The notes: generated by a model not told the origin, from the letters alone. A stretch of 64,000 nt of DNA from Winogradskyella sediminis (GCF_003387355.1 NZ_QUNH01000001.1:940023-1004022), one strand, 5' to 3'. Positions 51,386-60,510 are shown, counted from the stretch's first letter. Made by a program: numbers and translations.

Positions 51386-52150
51386 TTATCTAAACAACAT
51401 TACAATACCTCCAGTAGCTGTTGCAATTAAAATAAAGTGTCTGTAATTGACATTTGAAATTCGTTTTACAACTGATGTTCCCAATAAAAACCCTAAGAGT
51501 ACTGCAGGAATTAATACGGAGTTTAAAGCTAGAGTTTCTACAGTTACGGTTTCCCAAATAAAAATATGAAACGGAAGTTTAATAAGATTAGCAATAAAAA
51601 ATATCCATGCTGCAGTACCTATAAATTCATTTTTTGGAAAGCGCATGGTTAAAAAATAGATATTGGAAACAGGGCCAGCTAAATTACCTATCATAGTTGT
51701 AAAACCAGTTAAAAGTCCCATGCCTATAGAAAATAATTTGTGCGTAGGTAAGTCTTTAGATTTGCGCTTTTCTAGATAAAACATAAGACCTACAGAAACC
51801 AATATAATAATAGCCATTAGTTTTTTAAAAACGTATTCTGAAATATCATTACCAATCCATACACCTATTAAAATACCGACTACTATCCATGGCATTAGTT
51901 TTTTTATAACGGCCCAATCTGCATGTCTATTGTAGTAAATTACGGCCAAAATATCTGCGCAAATAAGCATAGGAAGTAGAATGCCTGTAGAGGCTTTTTC
52001 TCCAAATACAAAGGCGAGTATCACAATGAGAATAATACCAATACCTTTAATTCCGGATTTGGATAGACCCAAAATAAAAACAGCAGCTCCAATGGCTAAC
52101 CAGTGTAGTACTGTGAGATTATAAGATTGAAGAATTTCTAAATAAGACAA
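51386..52150 (-). CDS. TSUP-family (TauE/SafE) membrane transporter
   Basis: A 254-residue protein with 7-8 helices. The family pattern is visible at the start (LAIGAAVFILGLSKSGIKG) and in the repeat GMGLLTGFTTMIGNLAGPVSN. TSUP transporters move sulfite, sulfoacetate, or other small organosulfur or carboxylate anions across the inner membrane. No linked sulfur genes are present, so the substrate is open. It is next to the VOC gene on the same strand (24-bp gap). Confidence 0.85.
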   Translation of the reverse strand: MSYLEILQSYNLTVLHWLAIGAAVFILGLSKSGIKGIGIILIVILAFVFGEKASTGILLPMLICADILAVIYYNRHADWAVIKKLMPWIVVGILIGVWIGNDISEYVFKKLMAIIILVSVGLMFYLEKRKSKDLPTHKLFSIGMGLLTGFTTMIGNLAGPVSNIYFLTMRFPKNEFIGTAAWIFFIANLIKLPFHIFIWETVTVETLALNSVLIPAVLLGFLLGTSVVKRISNVNYRHFILIATATGGIVMLFR

Positions 52151-52174
52151 AAGCGCTGTTTTAACCTATTATAT

Positions 52175-52561
52175 TTACTTAAAAGCACTATCCACAGGTT
52201 CCCACAGCTCTATTTTATTACCGTCATTATCTAAAATCCAGCCAAATTTACCGTAATCGTATTCTTCCATGTCACCGACAATGGTAACGCCTTCAGCTTT
52301 TAAAGTTTCGAGGAGTTCCTTTAGGTTTTCAACTCTATAATTAAACATAAAGTCTTTTTTTGAAGGCTCAAAATATTTTGAATCACTGGCAAACGGACTC
52401 CATTGTGTAGAGCAATCCTTGCCTTCCTTGTCTTTCCACCAAAACGTAGAACCATAATCATCGGTATTAAAACCTAAATGTTTTTGGTACCAATCTTTTG
52501 CTGCTTTTGGATCTTTAGTTTTAAAGAATATACCTCCAATTCCTGTAACACGTTTTTTCAT
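52175..52561 (-). CDS. VOC-superfamily protein (glyoxalase-like)
   Basis: A 128-residue single-domain VOC protein. The fold markers are GIGGIFFKTKDPKAAKDWYQ at the N-terminus, NYRVENLKELLETLKAEGV in the middle and KFGWILDNDGNKIELWEP at the end. The last Glu is the usual metal ligand. The family contains metal-dependent glyoxalases, fosfomycin-type transferases and dioxygenases, so no substrate is assigned. Confidence 0.85.
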   Translation of the reverse strand: MKKRVTGIGGIFFKTKDPKAAKDWYQKHLGFNTDDYGSTFWWKDKEGKDCSTQWSPFASDSKYFEPSKKDFMFNYRVENLKELLETLKAEGVTIVGDMEEYDYGKFGWILDNDGNKIELWEPVDSAFK

Positions 52562-52619
52562 TTTTTTTCTAAGTTGATTATAGGGTTATAATAAACGGAA
52601 AATCTATAGATAATTCTGT

Positions 52620-53075
52620 TTATTTTTTTAGCACTGATTCATAGAGGCTAATCCATTCTTTACAGGTCATTTTTGTGACTAATTCACCTATAAGTTGAAA
52701 CGGTATGTCGTCTATTTTTTTAAATCGTATACAGCTTTTACCCATGTCTAATTTACGTTTGCAGTGTTTGGGATATTCGTTAACAAACCAATCGTGTAAT
52801 TTGGGATCTGCATAGATGCCACTATGATAAAGATTAATTGAATTTTTTTGTGAAGCAAAACTCATAAAAGGTAAAGGGGTTTTGGGATCACAATGGTAGC
52901 CATCTGGATAGACCGAATGTGGTACATAATAACCAATCATATTGTATTGAATGCCTTCTTCAAAGTCCTTAGGTAAGTTTTCTTTTATAACTTGTCTTAA
53001 GGTTTTGAGTGCGTTTTGTCGCTCTTCAGGAACTTGATTTATATAATCTTCAGGAGATGTGGCTTTGTATGTCAT
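52620..53075 (-). CDS. DUF1801-domain protein
   Basis: A 151-residue cytoplasmic protein. The pattern DYINQVPEERQNALKTLRQVI, then EEGIQYNMIGYYVP, and CKRKLDMGKSCIRFKKIDDI matches the DUF1801 (YdhG/YdeI-like) family. The family has an iron-chaperone-like fold (frataxin-related) but the role is unresolved. It is adjacent to the VOC and 2-hydroxyacid dehydrogenase genes on the same strand. Confidence 0.8.
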   Translation of the reverse strand: MTYKATSPEDYINQVPEERQNALKTLRQVIKENLPKDFEEGIQYNMIGYYVPHSVYPDGYHCDPKTPLPFMSFASQKNSINLYHSGIYADPKLHDWFVNEYPKHCKRKLDMGKSCIRFKKIDDIPFQLIGELVTKMTCKEWISLYESVLKK

Positions 53076-53105
53076 ATTTAAATGGAAATGGTAAAGTGGT
53101 CTAAG

Positions 53106-54044
53106 TTAGCAAAATTTTGCTTTTATCTTATCAACTATAGTTTGAGAAAGTTTAATATTACTTTCTATGGTCCAGCCAGCAACATGAGGTGAGAGTAAAA
53201 CCTGATCTGAATGAATTATATATTGAAACGCGGCTGGCATCTCATGAGATGAAAATAAATTCTCAAACGATGATTTTTCATATTCTAAAACATCTAATCC
53301 TGCACCTAGAATTTTTCCAGATTTTAAAGCCTTGACTAAATCTTCAGTGACCACGCTTTTTCCACGTGCGGTATTAATTAACCAAAATGGATGTTTAAAG
53401 GCGTTTATAAAATCTGAATTAATCATATCTACGGTCAATGCAGTTTGAGGTGTATGAAGACTTAAAACATCAGATTTTGCTTGTAGTTCTTTAAGCGATA
53501 CTTGTTTGGCATTTGCATCACCCACACCGGTTTTTATATCGTAACACAAAACTTCGACATCAAATCCTCTTAGTTTTTTAGCGAAAGCTTTTCCCATATT
53601 ACCATATCCTATAAGTCCTACCGTTTTTCCGTCTAATTCTAAACCACGGTTTTCTTCGCGTAGCCATTGTCCTTGTCTCACTTCTTTATCAGCTTTATTC
53701 AATTTGTTAAAAAGTGATAATAACATCCCTAAAGCATGTTCGCCAACCGCATTGCGATTGCCTTCTGGTGCAGAAATGAGATAGATGCCTTTTTGTAGAG
53801 CGTAGTCGCAGTCAATATTTTCTAATCCGGCTCCAACACGGCCAATAAATTTGAGGTTTGTGGCAGCATCTAAAAATGATTTATCAATACTAAATCGGCT
53901 TCGAATAATTATACCATCGTATGTCGATATTTTGGTTTCAATAGCAGCTTTAGAGGCTGTATAATCTTCGTGATTAGTATATCCTAATGCATTAAGTTGA
54001 TTAAGAAGGAGCGGATGATTAGAGTCTATGTGTAGTATTTTCAT
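53106..54044 (-). CDS. D-2-hydroxyacid dehydrogenase (SerA-like), start at 54044
   Basis: I start the protein at ATG 54044, giving 312 residues; an in-frame TTG at 54062 is upstream. The NAD-binding domain has VGLIGYGNMGKAFAKKL (GxGxxG) and LSPHVAGWTIES. The Arg in NTARGKSVV, the Glu and the His in SPHVAG form the catalytic triad. It belongs to the 2-hydroxyacid dehydrogenase family; it lacks the ACT domain of true SerA, so substrate is uncertain. Genes on both sides share the strand. Confidence 0.85.
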   Translation of the reverse strand: MKILHIDSNHPLLLNQLNALGYTNHEDYTASKAAIETKISTYDGIIIRSRFSIDKSFLDAATNLKFIGRVGAGLENIDCDYALQKGIYLISAPEGNRNAVGEHALGMLLSLFNKLNKADKEVRQGQWLREENRGLELDGKTVGLIGYGNMGKAFAKKLRGFDVEVLCYDIKTGVGDANAKQVSLKELQAKSDVLSLHTPQTALTVDMINSDFINAFKHPFWLINTARGKSVVTEDLVKALKSGKILGAGLDVLEYEKSSFENLFSSHEMPAAFQYIIHSDQVLLSPHVAGWTIESNIKLSQTIVDKIKAKFC

Positions 54045-54091
54045 GGCTACTAGTTTAGGCAAGTGTTAATAAATAAAAAGGCATTATGTAG

Positions 54092-55465
54092 TTAAATACC
54101 TAAAATCAATTTTGCGATTAAGAAGTAGATTAAAATACCAAAAACATCATTACTTGTGGTAATAAATGGACCTGTAGCAACAGCTGGATCAATACCTCTT
54201 TTATCTAGAAAAATTGGAATAAAAGTACCAATTAACGCTGCCATTATAATCACAGCAATTAAGGCTATACTAATAGTAAAAGATAGGATATAAGTAGTGC
54301 CAAACCCAAAATGAGTAATTAGAATGGCTACGAGCGATATGGCAAATCCGTTGACTATACCCAGTAAAAGCTCTTTAAATAATCGTTTTAATATTTTACC
54401 ATCAATTGTGCCATTAGCTAAACCCTGAACGACAATAGCAGACGACTGTACTCCAACATTTCCGGCTGTAGCTTGTATTAATGGTACAAAGCTTAATAAA
54501 GCTGTAAACGTACCGAGATTGTCATTAAACTGCTCAATGATACTAGCAGCTCCAAGACCACCAAACATACCAATAAATAGCCAAGGTAAACGCGCTTTAG
54601 TAAGTTTAAAAATGCTGTCATCGGCTTCTACATCTTGAGAAATACCAGCAGCTAATTGGTAATCTTTATCAGCTTCTTCACGTATAACATCTATAATATC
54701 ATCAATGGTAATTCTACCTAATAAAATTTGGTTATCATCTACCACAGGAATGGCTTCTAAATCATATTTAGCCATTACTTTTGCGACGTCTTCAACATCA
54801 TCAGAAACATGAACCCAATCCACGTTTTCTTTAGCGATGTCTGCGATTTTAGTATCACTTTTAGATATAATTAAATCTTTTAAAGACAATCTGCCAATCA
54901 GTTTATCTTTCTTATCAACAACATAAACAGAGTGTACTCTTGTAACATCTTTAGCTTGTCCTCTAATTCTGCGTAAACACCCAGCAACGGTCCAAGTTTC
55001 GTAAACTTTCACTAGTTCTTTAGCCATAAGTCCACCTGCAGTATCTTCTGCGTAAGCTAAAAGTTCTTGGATTTCTTCTCTGTGCTCGTTGTCTTCAATT
55101 TGCGAAATGACTTGGGCTTGTCGCTCCTCAGGAAGTTCAGCAATCATATCTGCCGCATCATCAGTATCTAGTTCTTCAATCTCTTCAGCAATTTCTTTGT
55201 TAGAGAGATTTTTAAGTACCTTTTCTCTAATGTCCTCATCGAGTTCCATGAGGATTTCTGATGTTGTTTCAGAATCTAAAAGTTTAATGACATAGACTGC
55301 ATCTTCTAGGTTTAATTCATCTAGAATCTCAGCGATATCAGCGTGGTGATATTCCTTTAAAAGGGTCTTTAATGCTTTGTCGTTTAGTTCGTCGACAAGG
55401 ATTTCTACCTTTTCAATAAGCTCATCGGTAAGTTGAAATTGTATGTTATCCTGAATTTCTTCCAC
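54092..55465 (-). CDS. mgtE: Magnesium transporter MgtE
   Basis: A 457-residue Mg2+ channel. The N-terminal superhelical domain has MgtE repeats (LKEYHHADIAEILDELN, DTDDAADMIAELPEERQAQV), residues about 130-255 contain two CBS domains (VYVVDKKDKLIGRLSL, EAIPVVDDNQILLGRITIDD), and the C-terminal part has five helices with the pore signature FVPLIQATAGNVGVQSSAI and GPFITTSNDVFGI. Gating by cytosolic Mg2+ is the known mechanism. It lies 60 bp downstream of rsmA. Confidence 0.96.
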   Translation of the reverse strand: MEEIQDNIQFQLTDELIEKVEILVDELNDKALKTLLKEYHHADIAEILDELNLEDAVYVIKLLDSETTSEILMELDEDIREKVLKNLSNKEIAEEIEELDTDDAADMIAELPEERQAQVISQIEDNEHREEIQELLAYAEDTAGGLMAKELVKVYETWTVAGCLRRIRGQAKDVTRVHSVYVVDKKDKLIGRLSLKDLIISKSDTKIADIAKENVDWVHVSDDVEDVAKVMAKYDLEAIPVVDDNQILLGRITIDDIIDVIREEADKDYQLAAGISQDVEADDSIFKLTKARLPWLFIGMFGGLGAASIIEQFNDNLGTFTALLSFVPLIQATAGNVGVQSSAIVVQGLANGTIDGKILKRLFKELLLGIVNGFAISLVAILITHFGFGTTYILSFTISIALIAVIIMAALIGTFIPIFLDKRGIDPAVATGPFITTSNDVFGILIYFLIAKLILGI

Positions 55466-55524
55466 GTAATTTTTTTGCTGTTTTTATGGCATCATAACTG
55501 GGCTAAATTTAACAGCCGAGAACA

Positions 55525-56301
55525 TTATTTTGTGTCATTCTCTATCAACGATGTTAGTTCAATAAATTGAGAAACACTCAGTTGTTCTGGTCGTTGCCCA
55601 AAGATAGTATTTGCTTTTAAATTATCCGATAGATTGAAGGTTTTTAAACTGTTTCGTAATGTTTTTCTTCGTTGTTGAAAACCTGTTTTTACAACTCTAA
55701 AAAATAGGTTTTCATCGCAAGGCAGCGTGTAATTTTCTTTGCGTTTTAGTAAAAGTACTCCCGAATCTACTTTAGGAGGTGGATTAAAAACCGTTGGTGG
55801 TACTGTAAATAAATATTCGGCATCATAAAATGCTTGAGTTAAAACCGATAAGATACCATACACTTTAGATCCTTCTTTAGAACAGATGCGTTTAGCAACT
55901 TCCTTTTGAAACATCCCAGAGAATTCAGGGATTTGATGTCTTAATTCTAAAGTTTTAAATAGAATTTGAGACGATATATTATAAGGGAAATTACCTATAA
56001 TAGCGAATGGCTTATCTTTAAAAACAAGATTTAAATCGTATTTTAAAAAGTCTTTTTCTATAATTCTATCAGCGAGATGAAGGTAGTTGTTTTTTAAATA
56101 GTCTACCGATTCAGTATCTATTTCAATAACATGTGTTGTTATATCTTTTTTTAGAAGATACTTGGTGAGCACTCCCATTCCTGGTCCGATTTCTAAAACA
56201 TCATCATAGCCTTCAAGCGATAAACTATCGGCAATATTTTGAGCAATAGATTCGTCTTCTAAAAAATGCTGGCCTAAATGTTTTTTTGCTTTTACTGTCA
56301 T
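55525..56301 (-). CDS. rsmA: 16S rRNA dimethyladenosine transferase
   Basis: A 258-residue RsmA/KsgA that dimethylates A1518 and A1519 of 16S rRNA. SAM motif I is [12 protein letters not shown] and motif IV is NFPYNIS (residues about 107-113; Phe replaces the usual Leu, as N-L-P-Y in others). [14 protein letters not shown] at residues about 10-23 is the family N-terminus. Cytoplasmic. A leader palindrome lies between its -7 box and ATG. Confidence 0.95.
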   Translation of the reverse strand: MTVKAKKHLGQHFLEDESIAQNIADSLSLEGYDDVLEIGPGMGVLTKYLLKKDITTHVIEIDTESVDYLKNNYLHLADRIIEKDFLKYDLNLVFKDKPFAIIGNFPYNISSQILFKTLELRHQIPEFSGMFQKEVAKRICSKEGSKVYGILSVLTQAFYDAEYLFTVPPTVFNPPPKVDSGVLLLKRKENYTLPCDENLFFRVVKTGFQQRRKTLRNSLKTFNLSDNLKANTIFGQRPEQLSVSQFIELTSLIENDTK

Positions 56302-56320
56302 GTATTTATTTTTCTCACCA

Positions 56321-56334
56321 ATGCCAAGTGGCGT
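56321..56334 (-). promoter_or_regulatory. Leader palindrome GCCACTTGGC of rsmA
   Basis: On the minus strand ACGCCACTTGGCAT is an imperfect palindrome around GCCA/TGGC. It lies 19 nt before ATG 56301 and 14 nt after the -7 box. The serS leader has nearly the same sequence at the same relative position. Confidence 0.45.
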
Positions 56335-56348
56335 AAGATGTTATGGTA

Positions 56349-56356
56349 CAAAGATA
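56349..56356 (-). promoter_or_regulatory. -7 box TATCTTTG for rsmA
   Basis: Exact TAnnTTTG match on the minus strand, 47 nt before ATG 56301. Confidence 0.5.
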
Positions 56357-56358
56357 CA

Positions 56359-56411
56359 TTGAGATATACAGAGATTCGCAGACTTGTAAAGATAATCTCT
56401 ATTTATCTCAA
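56359..56411. repeat. Long imperfect inverted repeat upstream of rsmA
   Basis: TTGAGATA (56359-56366) pairs with TATCTCAA (56404-56411), and inside it AGAGATT (56370-56376) pairs with AATCTCT (56394-56400). With three largely unpaired bases between, this gives an about 18-bp interrupted stem and a 17-nt loop, just upstream of the rsmA promoter. No T-run follows. Confidence 0.5.
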
Positions 56412-56488
56412 TAATTGCGAGAGATATTGAATGTAGACCGTTAAAAGTAAGGTTAAACCTTTTGTTGCTCTAAGCTCGGTATAAAAAT

Positions 56489-56809
56489 TTACTTAAAAGT
56501 AACAGCATACTCGTCAACAACTTCTAATTCTGTTCTAAAAGATAAGACTTTATCTCCAAAACGTTGTAAACCATCTTGCTTTAATCGTTCTGCATGTTCT
56601 GCGTAATAAGAATCTAAAGCGGCTCTAGAATGCGCTCTGTATTGTACAGAATAAGTATCGGATTCGTCATCGTCAACTAAAACTTTAGTGAGTTTTGCTT
56701 CTTTAAATTTACCAGTAGACAACACTTGAGGTATGTGTTCTTTAACCCATTCTAACCACTCTTGGGTAATGCTTTTGTCTATGTTTAAGGTAACGTTGTA
56801 GATGATCAT
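56489..56809 (-). CDS. DUF4286 family protein
   Basis: A 106-residue cytoplasmic protein. It has the ferredoxin-like/ABM-type fold pattern: IIYNVTLNIDKSITQEWLEW, then TKVLVDDDESDTYSVQY and FRTELEVVDEY. It is a known domain family of unknown function, common in Bacteroidota. It has its own -7 box at 56841-56848. It is near rsmA on the same strand but separated by the long inverted repeat. Confidence 0.82.
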   Translation of the reverse strand: MIIYNVTLNIDKSITQEWLEWVKEHIPQVLSTGKFKEAKLTKVLVDDDESDTYSVQYRAHSRAALDSYYAEHAERLKQDGLQRFGDKVLSFRTELEVVDEYAVTFK

Positions 56810-56840
56810 CGTTTCTGTTTTAAGTGTGTAATTGAAGCTG

Positions 56841-56848
56841 CAAAAGTA
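56841..56848 (-). promoter_or_regulatory. -7 box TACTTTTG for DUF4286 gene
   Basis: Exact TAnnTTTG match on the minus strand, 31 nt before the ATG at 56809. Confidence 0.5.
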
Positions 56849-56949
56849 TGAAAATTGTACTTAAACTTATAAGTATTACATGGCATGGCTGCTAGTAGGT
56901 ATTGCAATACGTAACGATGTGTGCGAAATTATTATTGGATTACTATAAT

Positions 56950-58734
56950 TTAATTTAAAGAGTCGCCACGAAGCATTCTATACTTCTTACGTGCTTCAAT
57001 AAAGTAAATACTGTCCTGATGTTCAAATATAATTTTTTCGTAGAGTAGTTTGGCTTCTTCAGGTTTTGCTAAATAGTTAACATAAAGTTCCGCTAAATCA
57101 TACAGCGTATCATCTACTAAAATATCTTCTCCGTAATCTTTTAAAATACTTCGGTAGTTATTTTCCGCTTTGGTGTAATGTTTTTTCTTTTCGTAAAGCT
57201 TTGCTTGTTTGTATAAAGCTTGGTCTGTAATACTTTCTCCTTTGTATTCTTCCAAAATTTTGTTTAGAAGTGAAATGGCATCATCAGTTTTATTCTGAAA
57301 CGCAAATAAATCGGCTTTGGCGTAATATTTTAAAGCCGTTTGTGTGGTGTCTTCATATTTGTTATCTGAAATCAATAACTTTAAATCTAAGGCATCATTC
57401 GCAATTAATTGAGAGGTTGATGACTTTAGAATTTTAAGTTGCGACTCAGCCCAATCAAAATCACCTTTGTAATAACTTGTTTTGGCAACTTTAAATCGCG
57501 CTTCTTGTGCTATAGTACTATTTTTTAACTCGGTTTGTATTTGAGAATAAAAAATAAGAGCTTCATTAAACTTTTCTTGAAGAACTAAAATATCTGCTAA
57601 TAATAATTTAATTTTTGCTTTACTTAGACGTGATACGTTTAGGGTTAAACTTTTCTTTAAGAAATTTGTAGCCGTTTTTGTATCTTTCATATGAAAGGCC
57701 AAAAATTTTCCATAGGCTAATTGTAAAGGTAGAGTGAGTCTCGATTTACCGTAATCATCAAATAGATGTTGATAGGTATCATCTATAAGCGCTAACGTTT
57801 TTTCATCAGCATGTTTTGTGTCAATCTCTAATATATATTGATGTGCTTTTAAGGCCGTCGTTTGGTCTTGTGTAGCATCTAATATATAGTTGAAAATAGA
57901 CTTGGCAGTGTCGTCGTCATTGTCGTTAAGCGCTATTTCTCCCAACTCGAATATCCGGTCCAAGCTTTCTGGAAATCGTTTATAAAGCGCTTTCTCTTGA
58001 ATAAACGATTTGCTATATGCTTTTTCTTGAACATATAACCAGCTCAGCATTTCATACCAATAGGTTTCAGGACTTTCTTGAATTTTCTTTAGAAGTAAAC
58101 GTCGTAAGTACCTATTATTTTCATTGTCGCTTTGTTCTGAAATAAAACCACTAATAGAACGCTTCACATTGTTGAGAGAATTGGGTTTGTAATGAATATA
58201 GTCTATATAGTTTACAAACATCTGCTCTACATCACCTTGATCTCCATAAATACGAGCGAGTTGAAGACTGTAGTTTTTATCTGGAGTTAGCGTTTTGCCT
58301 TTTTCGTATAATTTAATGGCTTGGTCTAAAAGAGAATAGTTTTCAAACCTTCTAGCAATTATATAAATATAGTTTGGTCGCTCGTCTACAAAAGCAATGG
58401 CTTCGTCATAAAGTTTATTTGCCGCAGCTATACTGTCTTGAAGCTGATAATTATACCCTAAAGCCACCACCCAATCTGGATTTCTTCTTTGTGCTAAGCG
58501 CTGAGTGAGGATGGTTTCAGCATCGTTATATTGCTCTAATTGCTGATAGATGTCTACAAGCTTATTAATATAATTATAGTTAAAAGGCTTTTCTTTCAGT
58601 AGATTTTGATAAATCAAGGCTGCTTTTTTAAACTCTGCTTTTTTATAATAGCTTTCAGCTAGATCTTCACTGTTCTGCGCGAAACCAGAATAAGTAAAGA
58701 CTAAAAAAAATAAAGCGACAAAGCACTGTTTCAT
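56950..58734 (-). CDS. Periplasmic TPR-repeat protein
   Basis: A 594-residue protein with a signal peptide (MKQCFVALFFLVFTYSGFAQ) and about 12-14 TPR units along its length, for example KAALIYQNLLKEKPFNYNYI, EKGKTLTPDKNYSLQLARIY and NNYRSILKDYGEDILVDDTL. No catalytic domain is visible. It is probably a scaffold for envelope complexes. It sits between serS (upstream) and DUF4286 (downstream), with a terminator and a small ORF on the serS side. Confidence 0.82.
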   Translation of the reverse strand: MKQCFVALFFLVFTYSGFAQNSEDLAESYYKKAEFKKAALIYQNLLKEKPFNYNYINKLVDIYQQLEQYNDAETILTQRLAQRRNPDWVVALGYNYQLQDSIAAANKLYDEAIAFVDERPNYIYIIARRFENYSLLDQAIKLYEKGKTLTPDKNYSLQLARIYGDQGDVEQMFVNYIDYIHYKPNSLNNVKRSISGFISEQSDNENNRYLRRLLLKKIQESPETYWYEMLSWLYVQEKAYSKSFIQEKALYKRFPESLDRIFELGEIALNDNDDDTAKSIFNYILDATQDQTTALKAHQYILEIDTKHADEKTLALIDDTYQHLFDDYGKSRLTLPLQLAYGKFLAFHMKDTKTATNFLKKSLTLNVSRLSKAKIKLLLADILVLQEKFNEALIFYSQIQTELKNSTIAQEARFKVAKTSYYKGDFDWAESQLKILKSSTSQLIANDALDLKLLISDNKYEDTTQTALKYYAKADLFAFQNKTDDAISLLNKILEEYKGESITDQALYKQAKLYEKKKHYTKAENNYRSILKDYGEDILVDDTLYDLAELYVNYLAKPEEAKLLYEKIIFEHQDSIYFIEARKKYRMLRGDSLN

Positions 58735-58810
58735 GTTTTAGAAAGAATATAAGATAATGATACGTGTAAATATAGCAAATGCTTCAAGTAGATCTTGTGA
58801 AAAAAAGTAT

Positions 58811-58840
58811 AAAAAAAATGCCTAAACATAAGTTTAGGCA
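58811..58840 (-). terminator. Intrinsic terminator between serS and TPR gene
   Basis: TGCCTAAAC (58819-58827) and GTTTAGGCA (58832-58840) form a perfect 9-bp stem with loop ATAA. On the minus strand it is followed by eight T. It would end serS or a small transcript before the TPR gene. Confidence 0.82.
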
Positions 58841-58985
58841 CATCACCAGCAAAATAAATGTGCTATTAACCATTATTTATGTAAAATATGATTCAGTTAT
58901 TTTGGCTAAGTTAGTTATGTATGGGTTATATTGAAATCCTTAATCTTTCGTTAGATATTAAAAGACTATAAATGAATTTCAATAG

Positions 58986-59054
58986 TTAAAATAAAACTTT
59001 GCTTACCAAAACAATCAATGAAACAAGCAATACTATACGCTTTAGATTCTTCAT
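58986..59054 (-). CDS. 22-residue putative small membrane peptide or signal-peptide remnant
   Basis: ATG 59054 to TAA encodes MKNLKRIVLLVSLIVLVSKV plus Leu-Phe: basic start, then a 16-residue hydrophobic helix. This is the shape of a lone signal anchor. It lies upstream of a terminator on its own strand. It could be a real small protein or the leftover of a lost exported gene. No promoter box matches TAnnTTTG nearby. Confidence 0.3.
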   Translation of the reverse strand: MKNLKRIVLLVSLIVLVSKVLF

Positions 59055-59183
59055 AGTTAAGTTGATTAAATTTGGAATCGGCAAGTTCTAAAAAATTAAC
59101 ATGTTGAGCGCAGAAAGGTTAAAATAATCGATATAATACATTAAAATTTAACAATTAGTACGGCGTCTTCGTTAAAGCTTGCA

Positions 59184-60455
59184 CTACGAAATCATATCAA
59201 AGCCTGTATATGGTATTAAAACCTCAGGTATTTTAATGCCATCTTCTGTTTGATAGTTTTCTAATATTCCGGCTAAAATTCTCGGTAATGCTAAAGAACT
59301 TCCGTTTAGGGTGTGGCATAATTCATTTTTACCTTCACTATTTTTAAAACGTAATTTTAAGCGGTTGGCTTGAAATGTTTCAAAGTTAGATACTGAAGAT
59401 ACTTCTAACCAACGGTCTTGTGCAGTTGAAAATACTTCAAAATCATAGGTTAATGCAGAAGTAAAGCCTAAATCTCCACCACATAGTCTTAAGATTCTAT
59501 AAGGTAGTTTTAAATCTTCTAAAATTTCCTGTACATGTTTTACCATGCTATCTAGCGCTTTGTAAGAGTGCTCTGGGTGTTCAACACGAAGAATTTCAAC
59601 TTTATCAAATTGATGTAATCGGTTTAGACCCCTTACGTGTGCTCCATAGCTTCCTGCCTCGCGTCTAAAACAAGGTGTATAACCCGTAATTTGAATCGGT
59701 AAATCACTTTCATTTAAAAGCGTATCCCTAAACATATTTGTTGCAGGTACTTCTGCGGTTGGGATTAAGTAAAGGTTATCTTCAGCAACATGATACATTT
59801 GGCCTTCCTTGTCTGGTAATTGCCCAGTGCCAAAACCAGAGGCTTCATTTACTAAATGTGGAACTTGGTATTCGGTGTAACCAGCTTCTGTATTTTTATC
59901 TAAAAAATAGGTGATTAAGGCACGTTGTAATCTAGCGCCTTTTCCTATATAAACCGGAAATCCTGCGCCTGTAATTTTGTTACCTAACTCAAAATCGATG
60001 ATGTTGTATTTTTTTGCTAATTCCCAATGCGGAAGCGCATTTGCATGTAACTTCGGAATGTCCCCAACTCTTAAAGTCTCTTCGTTGTCTTCATCTGTGT
60101 TTCCTGCTGGTACAATAGGATTTGGAACATTAGGTATTTTATATAATACATCTGCAAGGGCCTTAATTTTATTATTAAGTTCTTGTTCTAATGTTTTTGT
60201 AACCTCTTTTAATTGGGTTGTTTTTTCTTTTAAAATATTGGCTTTTTGAGCTTCGCCAGATTTGTAAAGATGACCAATTTCTTTAGATAATGTATTCGAC
60301 TCTGCTTTAGTACTGTCTAACTTGGTCTGAATGGCTTTTCGGTCCTCGTCAAAAGCAATGGCTTCATTAATCATTTCTGTAGCATCAATATTTCGTTTAG
60401 CTAAACGCGCAATGATGTCTTCTTTGTTCTCTTGTATAAAAGCAACTTGTAACAT
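59184..60455 (-). CDS. serS: Serine--tRNA ligase
   Basis: A 423-residue class II synthetase that charges tRNA-Ser. The N-terminal antiparallel coiled coil covers residues about 27-100 (KLDSTKAESNTLSKEIGHLY). The catalytic core has motif 2 TPCFRREAGSYG and motif 3 LNGSSLALPRILAGILENYQ, and the dimer-interface region is GLNRLHQFDKVEI. Normal length. Its leader contains a perfect palindrome and a -7 box. Confidence 0.96.
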   Translation of the reverse strand: MLQVAFIQENKEDIIARLAKRNIDATEMINEAIAFDEDRKAIQTKLDSTKAESNTLSKEIGHLYKSGEAQKANILKEKTTQLKEVTKTLEQELNNKIKALADVLYKIPNVPNPIVPAGNTDEDNEETLRVGDIPKLHANALPHWELAKKYNIIDFELGNKITGAGFPVYIGKGARLQRALITYFLDKNTEAGYTEYQVPHLVNEASGFGTGQLPDKEGQMYHVAEDNLYLIPTAEVPATNMFRDTLLNESDLPIQITGYTPCFRREAGSYGAHVRGLNRLHQFDKVEILRVEHPEHSYKALDSMVKHVQEILEDLKLPYRILRLCGGDLGFTSALTYDFEVFSTAQDRWLEVSSVSNFETFQANRLKLRFKNSEGKNELCHTLNGSSLALPRILAGILENYQTEDGIKIPEVLIPYTGFDMIS

Positions 60456-60473
60456 ATCTATTTATTTTGGATG

Positions 60474-60487
60474 ATGCCAATTGGCAT
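60474..60487 (-). promoter_or_regulatory. Perfect 14-bp palindrome in serS leader
   Basis: ATGCCAATTGGCAT is its own reverse complement. It lies 18 nt before ATG 60455 and 15 nt after the -7 box at 60503-60510. A related palindrome occupies the same relative position in the rsmA leader. Confidence 0.5.
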
Positions 60488-60502
60488 GCGAAAAACAAGC
60501 CA

Positions 60503-60510
60503 CAAAAGTA
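60503..60510 (-). promoter_or_regulatory. -7 box TACTTTTG for serS
   Basis: Exact TAnnTTTG match on the minus strand, 47 nt before ATG 60455. Confidence 0.5.

Larger units (their letters stand above)
58741..59183. other. Intergenic region between serS and TPR gene (443 bp)
   Basis: No gene of normal size. It contains the terminator at 58811-58840 and a minus-strand 22-codon ORF (58986-59054) that looks like a signal peptide or small membrane peptide. The rest is AT-rich with no recognised RNA. Confidence 0.5.
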
